From: Dactylorhiza incarnata
Taxonomy: Eukaryota; Streptophyta; Magnoliopsida; Asparagales; Orchidaceae
Length of the DNA stretch: 64,000 nt
Assembly (NCBI GenBank): GCA_033032865.1
Contig: JAWHQI010000277.1
Location: 3,597,501 to 3,661,500, forward strand
Reading direction: 5' to 3'
Shown here in pieces: positions 60,364 through 64,000 of this stretch. A program made the position numbers and the translations under genes. Each line of letters begins with the position of its first letter. Within the stretch, counting starts at the first letter, position 1. The notes below the pieces were generated by a model that saw only the letters and a list, made by a program, of their open reading frames with translations, was not told the origin of the DNA and made no database searches.

Positions 60364-62860
60364 ACATGGTATCAGATCACCTTCCTCTCCCTCGGACACT
60401 ATTGAAGCATTAGTTGTGTTCCTGCTTACGAAAGCAGAGCCGTTCATCCCTCCTCTCATCCCCAACATGCGACTCGACGTTGTCTCACTATCCTTTGACC
60501 TAAGCAGAGACACTAGAGTTGTGATCCCAGAATAGCTCCTTGTGGCAGCGCCACTATTTCCTCCGAGCCATTGTTCTCCCACGACACACTGTGCGTTGCC
60601 TCCGTTAACGAGAAAAGAAGATCGTCGTCCCATCCCAATCGACACAACTTTGTCTAGTCGCAAAAGTCAGAGCTTCTCATCAAAGGCTCGATATCCCCTC
60701 CTAGAGCTACTCATCGTAGTCTCGTCGTCCTCTTCCAGAGACCGCGGATGTTCAGGTTCCTCCGTCTCTTCATCGTCGAGCTGCCCACGCCTTCAATTCC
60801 TCGAACCTCCCTTCCTCGAGCAACTCACACATTCTCTGCTCCTTTTCGAGCCTATAACCACAACAAGTTTTTGAGCCCAGTGCATGTTCTGACTAGGATT
60901 GGATTTACTTGATTGAGTAAATAATTAATTAATCACATAAATGATTAATTAATTTATTTTTACTCAAAAAATAGGGTTTTTTTTTATTATTGGATAGCAT
61001 CATAGAGAAGCGTCGTGGGTCTTGCGGTAACTATAATATTCTAACCTCCTCGGAGGAATTGAGTCGTCCAGTCACCCGCCCATTATCTCGTGCTCCCTCA
61101 ATTTTATCTCTGACAGTGATCCGCACTATGGGGGTACTCGCCCGATCAAACGTTCATGACATCCCTAGAAGCACGCCTTAAAGAAGCCTACACACGCACC
61201 AGGAAGACATCGTCATACTCACCAGCAAGCTCAATGATCTGACAACCTCCGTTCCAATCATTACTAGCCCGACACATGACCAAGCTAGTAGCAATTAGGC
61301 ACACCCACCGCCACTTATACGCCACGGTCCACTGACTCTTATACGCCCTAAAGCTATTATCAATGCTCCCCTTCCTCTCTCCTCGCATTCTCTGTGGATT
61401 GAGCTCAGTTCCCCTTGTATCTCCACCTCCATCGCCACCTTCGACGTGATCCCGCCGTTGTTATGGGAGAAGTCCATAAAAACTTTGGTATCAGAAATTT
61501 TTGATCTTCTCCTGCAAACGGAACATCCTTCTCCTTCCGATCATCCTTTTTTCCTGCTGCAATCAATAGACTCGACCTCAGGCAGTCCCACTCCCAATTC
61601 CAACCGCACGACCATCTCCTCTGCTAGCACCTCTCGAACTCCAACGGATCGCACTTCTCCCGACGTCCAGTCAATCCGCCGCTTTATCGACGAGATCTCA
61701 ATGATGCTCCAGTCACTTCAGCAGCGCTTGCGCGCTTATTTCGTCTGGACTGAGCGCTACGAACTTCAGATAGGTGGGCTCGACGAGATCTCAACGACAC
61801 TCCATCGACGGGATCTCAACGACGCCCCTCGACATTCTCACTCATCCTTGACATCGTCGAACTCCCTCTGCCCATCCAGCCCATACTGATTCCTCCGCAG
61901 CAATCAACGCCTTATCAACGTCGATCAGCCAGAGCTTTGAGCAGGACACCTGCCATATTAGTGCAACGCCATACTGTCGGGCACACACGCAACCTTGTCC
62001 CTCGAGCCCAGTAGTCGGCCTCCTTCGAGCAGCACATCAAACAGTTATTTTTCTTATTTTGGAGCTCGTGCATGACTTTTAGCCGCCTGCATCCCTTTAG
62101 TCCAAACTCTAATGATTTATTTTTTTTTGCTTCAATCATTTAATTGATTAATTAATTCTTCATTGGATTAATTGATTTATTAATTACTGTGGCATGACGA
62201 CAAGCTTCAACGAGCAACTTATCCTCCGTTCGTATGACTCCGCGCTCTCGCGGCTTACCATCGACATCGACAGAGTCTACTTCGAAGGTCTGATCCCACC
62301 GGAGCTGTCATTGCTTTCACCCTCAGGCGAAGATGCTCCGCCGCTCTCCGCGGTTCTTGTCGCTCCACCCTCGCCTCCATTTGTTCCCTCCCCATATTTC
62401 ATACATATGACATCATCGCCTCCACGCCCGACGGTGGTACCCCCACAATTTATCGCCGCCATCAGTTCCCGCAGCCTCCCCTCCGGCCACCTGCTCCATG
62501 GGCCCCTCTAGAGACATTACTTCCGTCGACCACCCCCATCCGGTGTCGCCGCTTCAGATCGGCGCAATTCACATTCAACACGGTCCTCTGTCACCCTCGA
62601 CTATCTGCACTCACCAGACACACTTGCCCCGACTCCAGAGATTATGTCTGACAGTCTTCCTTATGCAAGCGCCCCTGCCACGCCAAATCCTTGCAGTCTC
62701 TAGTGCCATCTGTGAGCACGATGACGGCCCGCCATTGGATACAGCCGCCTCCACAACGACGTGTTACCGGAGTTGTTTTGGTGTGAAATTAATGAGTCAG
62801 ATGATTAAATCATTCGGGCCTTGTTCAAGCTTGAGGGCAAGCTCGATTTGAAGGATAGGT
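60364..62860 (+). mobile_element. Non-autonomous retroelement sequence without recognised genes
   Basis: Sequence after the 60051 LTR is C- and T-rich with Ser/Pro-rich short frames but no gag, RT or integrase motif. A second retroelement is indicated by a related pair (61370-61475 and 63168-63283), a primer-like TTGGTATCAGA at 61479-61489, and CTTGAGGGCAAGCTCGATTTG at about 62830-62850, a form common before plant LTRs. Two ATTAATTAA-rich stretches lie at 60900-60960 and 62105-62185. Nested, gene-less elements are the best reading. Confidence 0.5.
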
Positions 62861-63283
62861 GAGATGATATAGTTCTACATGACCAATTATCTATGTTGTT
62901 AATTAGTGTCGTCATGTGGTCATGTTATGTGTCTTTTATTAATCGAGTCAATGTACAATTCCGTAGTGTTTTATTATTTCGTGTTCTCTTTATTTTCGGG
63001 TTATTTACACTCAAGCCACTTGTAGTGTTATAAATAGACCCCATGGGTCATGCATGAGTCCGTGAATGAATTAATCCAAATATTTTTCTCTCTCTAAGTT
63101 CCTCTCTCTCTCTCTAGTTCCCTTTCTCCTCATCCTATTTCTAGGGTTAGGGTTGAGCAAGACTCCTCTTCTTCCTCTCCCCTCGCATTCTCCGCGGGTT
63201 GAACTCGGCTCCCCTTGTATTTCCGCCTCAACCTCCACCTCCGTCGTGATCCCGCTGTTGTTGCAGGAGAAGCCCATAACAAG
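62861..63283 (+). repeat. Probable 3' LTR of the second gene-less element
   Basis: Begins near TGATATAGTTC after a purine-rich tract and ends near AGCCCATAACA. Its last 115 bp match 61370-61475 (CTCGCATTCTC, CCCCTTGTAT, GTGATCCCGC, GAGAAG). TATAAATAG at about 63031-63039 is a likely TATA box. The left copy is truncated or diverged, so borders are approximate. Confidence 0.5.
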
Positions 63284-64000
63284 TTTTAGGTGGTAGAGGT
63301 TGAGGCTGTTAGGGAGGTCACTTGTAAATCCAGAGAAGTAAATCTTTGACTAGTAGAGGCGAGGAAGGTATTGAAGTGGGTGTGGATGTTGTTAGTGAAG
63401 TCCTCAAAAGTTTGGGTGAGGTTGGGAGGTTGACCATTAGTGGTTTTCTAAGAGGATCTAGATGGGGGTCTGATGGGTGGAGAGGGGGTCCTCACTGGGA
63501 AGTTGGAAAGGCACAACACAGTGGATATTTATCCAAGGCATCTTTCTATAGAATTAGGGTGGATGGAGGATTCATTGTGGGTCTTTGTAGGATAGGGGTT
63601 GATGCAATTTCAGTGGTTATTTGGGTGGCTGTTTGTGTTTGCACTGGTGCGGGAGTTGGGATGATTACATTTGTGGAGGTTGAAAGGGTTTTAGTGGAGG
63701 GGAGTCTTGAGATAACTCTCTTATTGTAGTCAAAAACCTTATTATATAGTTTCTTAGTGTCATTTAAGGCAACCCAGATGATTGGAAAAATCAGTTGGGG
63801 AGGGAATTCGTAATGAAAATAGTTAATAATCTGCCTAAGGGAAATATATAAATAATAGACTTCATGAAATTAAAGAAAATAAACTCTAGTGATACGTCTT
63901 TCTGACCATTGTGACTGTCATAAGTGTGAACAACCTTTTTCTTATGGAGTTATAAGCAGAGATTTTGCAATGAACATCATTTCTCAAGATATCTGCTAAA
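63284..64000. other. Unidentified right end of the window
   Basis: G/T-rich sequence with a low-complexity plus-strand frame (63346-63729) that has no domain. Base style resembles the minus-strand Ser/Pro-rich ends of Sirevirus accessory ORFs, as at 1-220, so a further Sirevirus remnant is possible but not shown. Confidence 0.3.

Noticed and set aside
63346..63729. A 127-codon frame near the right end
   Set aside because: Low-complexity Gly/Val-rich translation without a domain or splice context.

Overview
The window is plant nuclear DNA, from an angiosperm with large, transposon-filled introns. Spliced exons with GT-AG borders, Sirevirus, Copia and Ty3/Gypsy retrotransposons with plant-type initiator-Met tRNA primer sites, and several MITEs all point that way. 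No bacterial, organellar, tRNA, rRNA or CRISPR features were seen. I cannot name the species.

Only one host gene is visible: nine plus-strand exons (14432-59737) of the plant ECM29 gene, the HEAT/ARM-repeat adaptor of the 26S proteasome. The exons total 1,621 nt, about 540 codons, and every splice phase joins in frame, so the gene looks functional. Its first and last exons lie outside the window. Two introns are huge (16.7 kb and 24.4 kb), and the intron upstream of the first visible exon exceeds 14 kb; all three are filled with retrotransposons.

Region by region: 1-4094 is a decayed minus-strand Sirevirus. Copia A (4100-13438) follows, split by a truncated minus-strand Gypsy (4900-about 10150) that itself holds a solo LTR (7538-8680). 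Exons A and B lie at 14.4-15.1 kb. The 16.7-kb intron holds a gag-only (TR-GAG-like) element (15252-29143), split by a complete minus-strand Sirevirus A (15613-27309); both have perfect 5-bp target duplications. Exons C-E lie at 31.8-32.9 kb, with a MITE in intron C. The 24.4-kb intron holds a Gypsy-LTR-like stretch, a truncated Sirevirus B whose LTR carries a hAT-like insertion, a foldback element, and Copia B (about 41331-57224). Copia B is split by Gypsy B (42767-47109) and by a Tat-like Gypsy C (49388-about 57190). Exons F-I lie at 57.3-59.7 kb. Fragments of further non-autonomous retroelements fill 60-64 kb.

Two observations stand out. First, the 3' part of the Tat-like element carries two antisense genes, each with a TATA box about 90-130 nt before its ATG. 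The first can be read as five small exons whose splice phases all agree. Second, three unrelated-looking Sirevirus copies each carry a cluster of short CpG-containing inverted repeats just upstream of the envelope-like accessory ORF. In both copies whose LTR is visible, the same motif recurs in the LTR, but the motif differs from copy to copy, suggesting a family-specific regulatory code.
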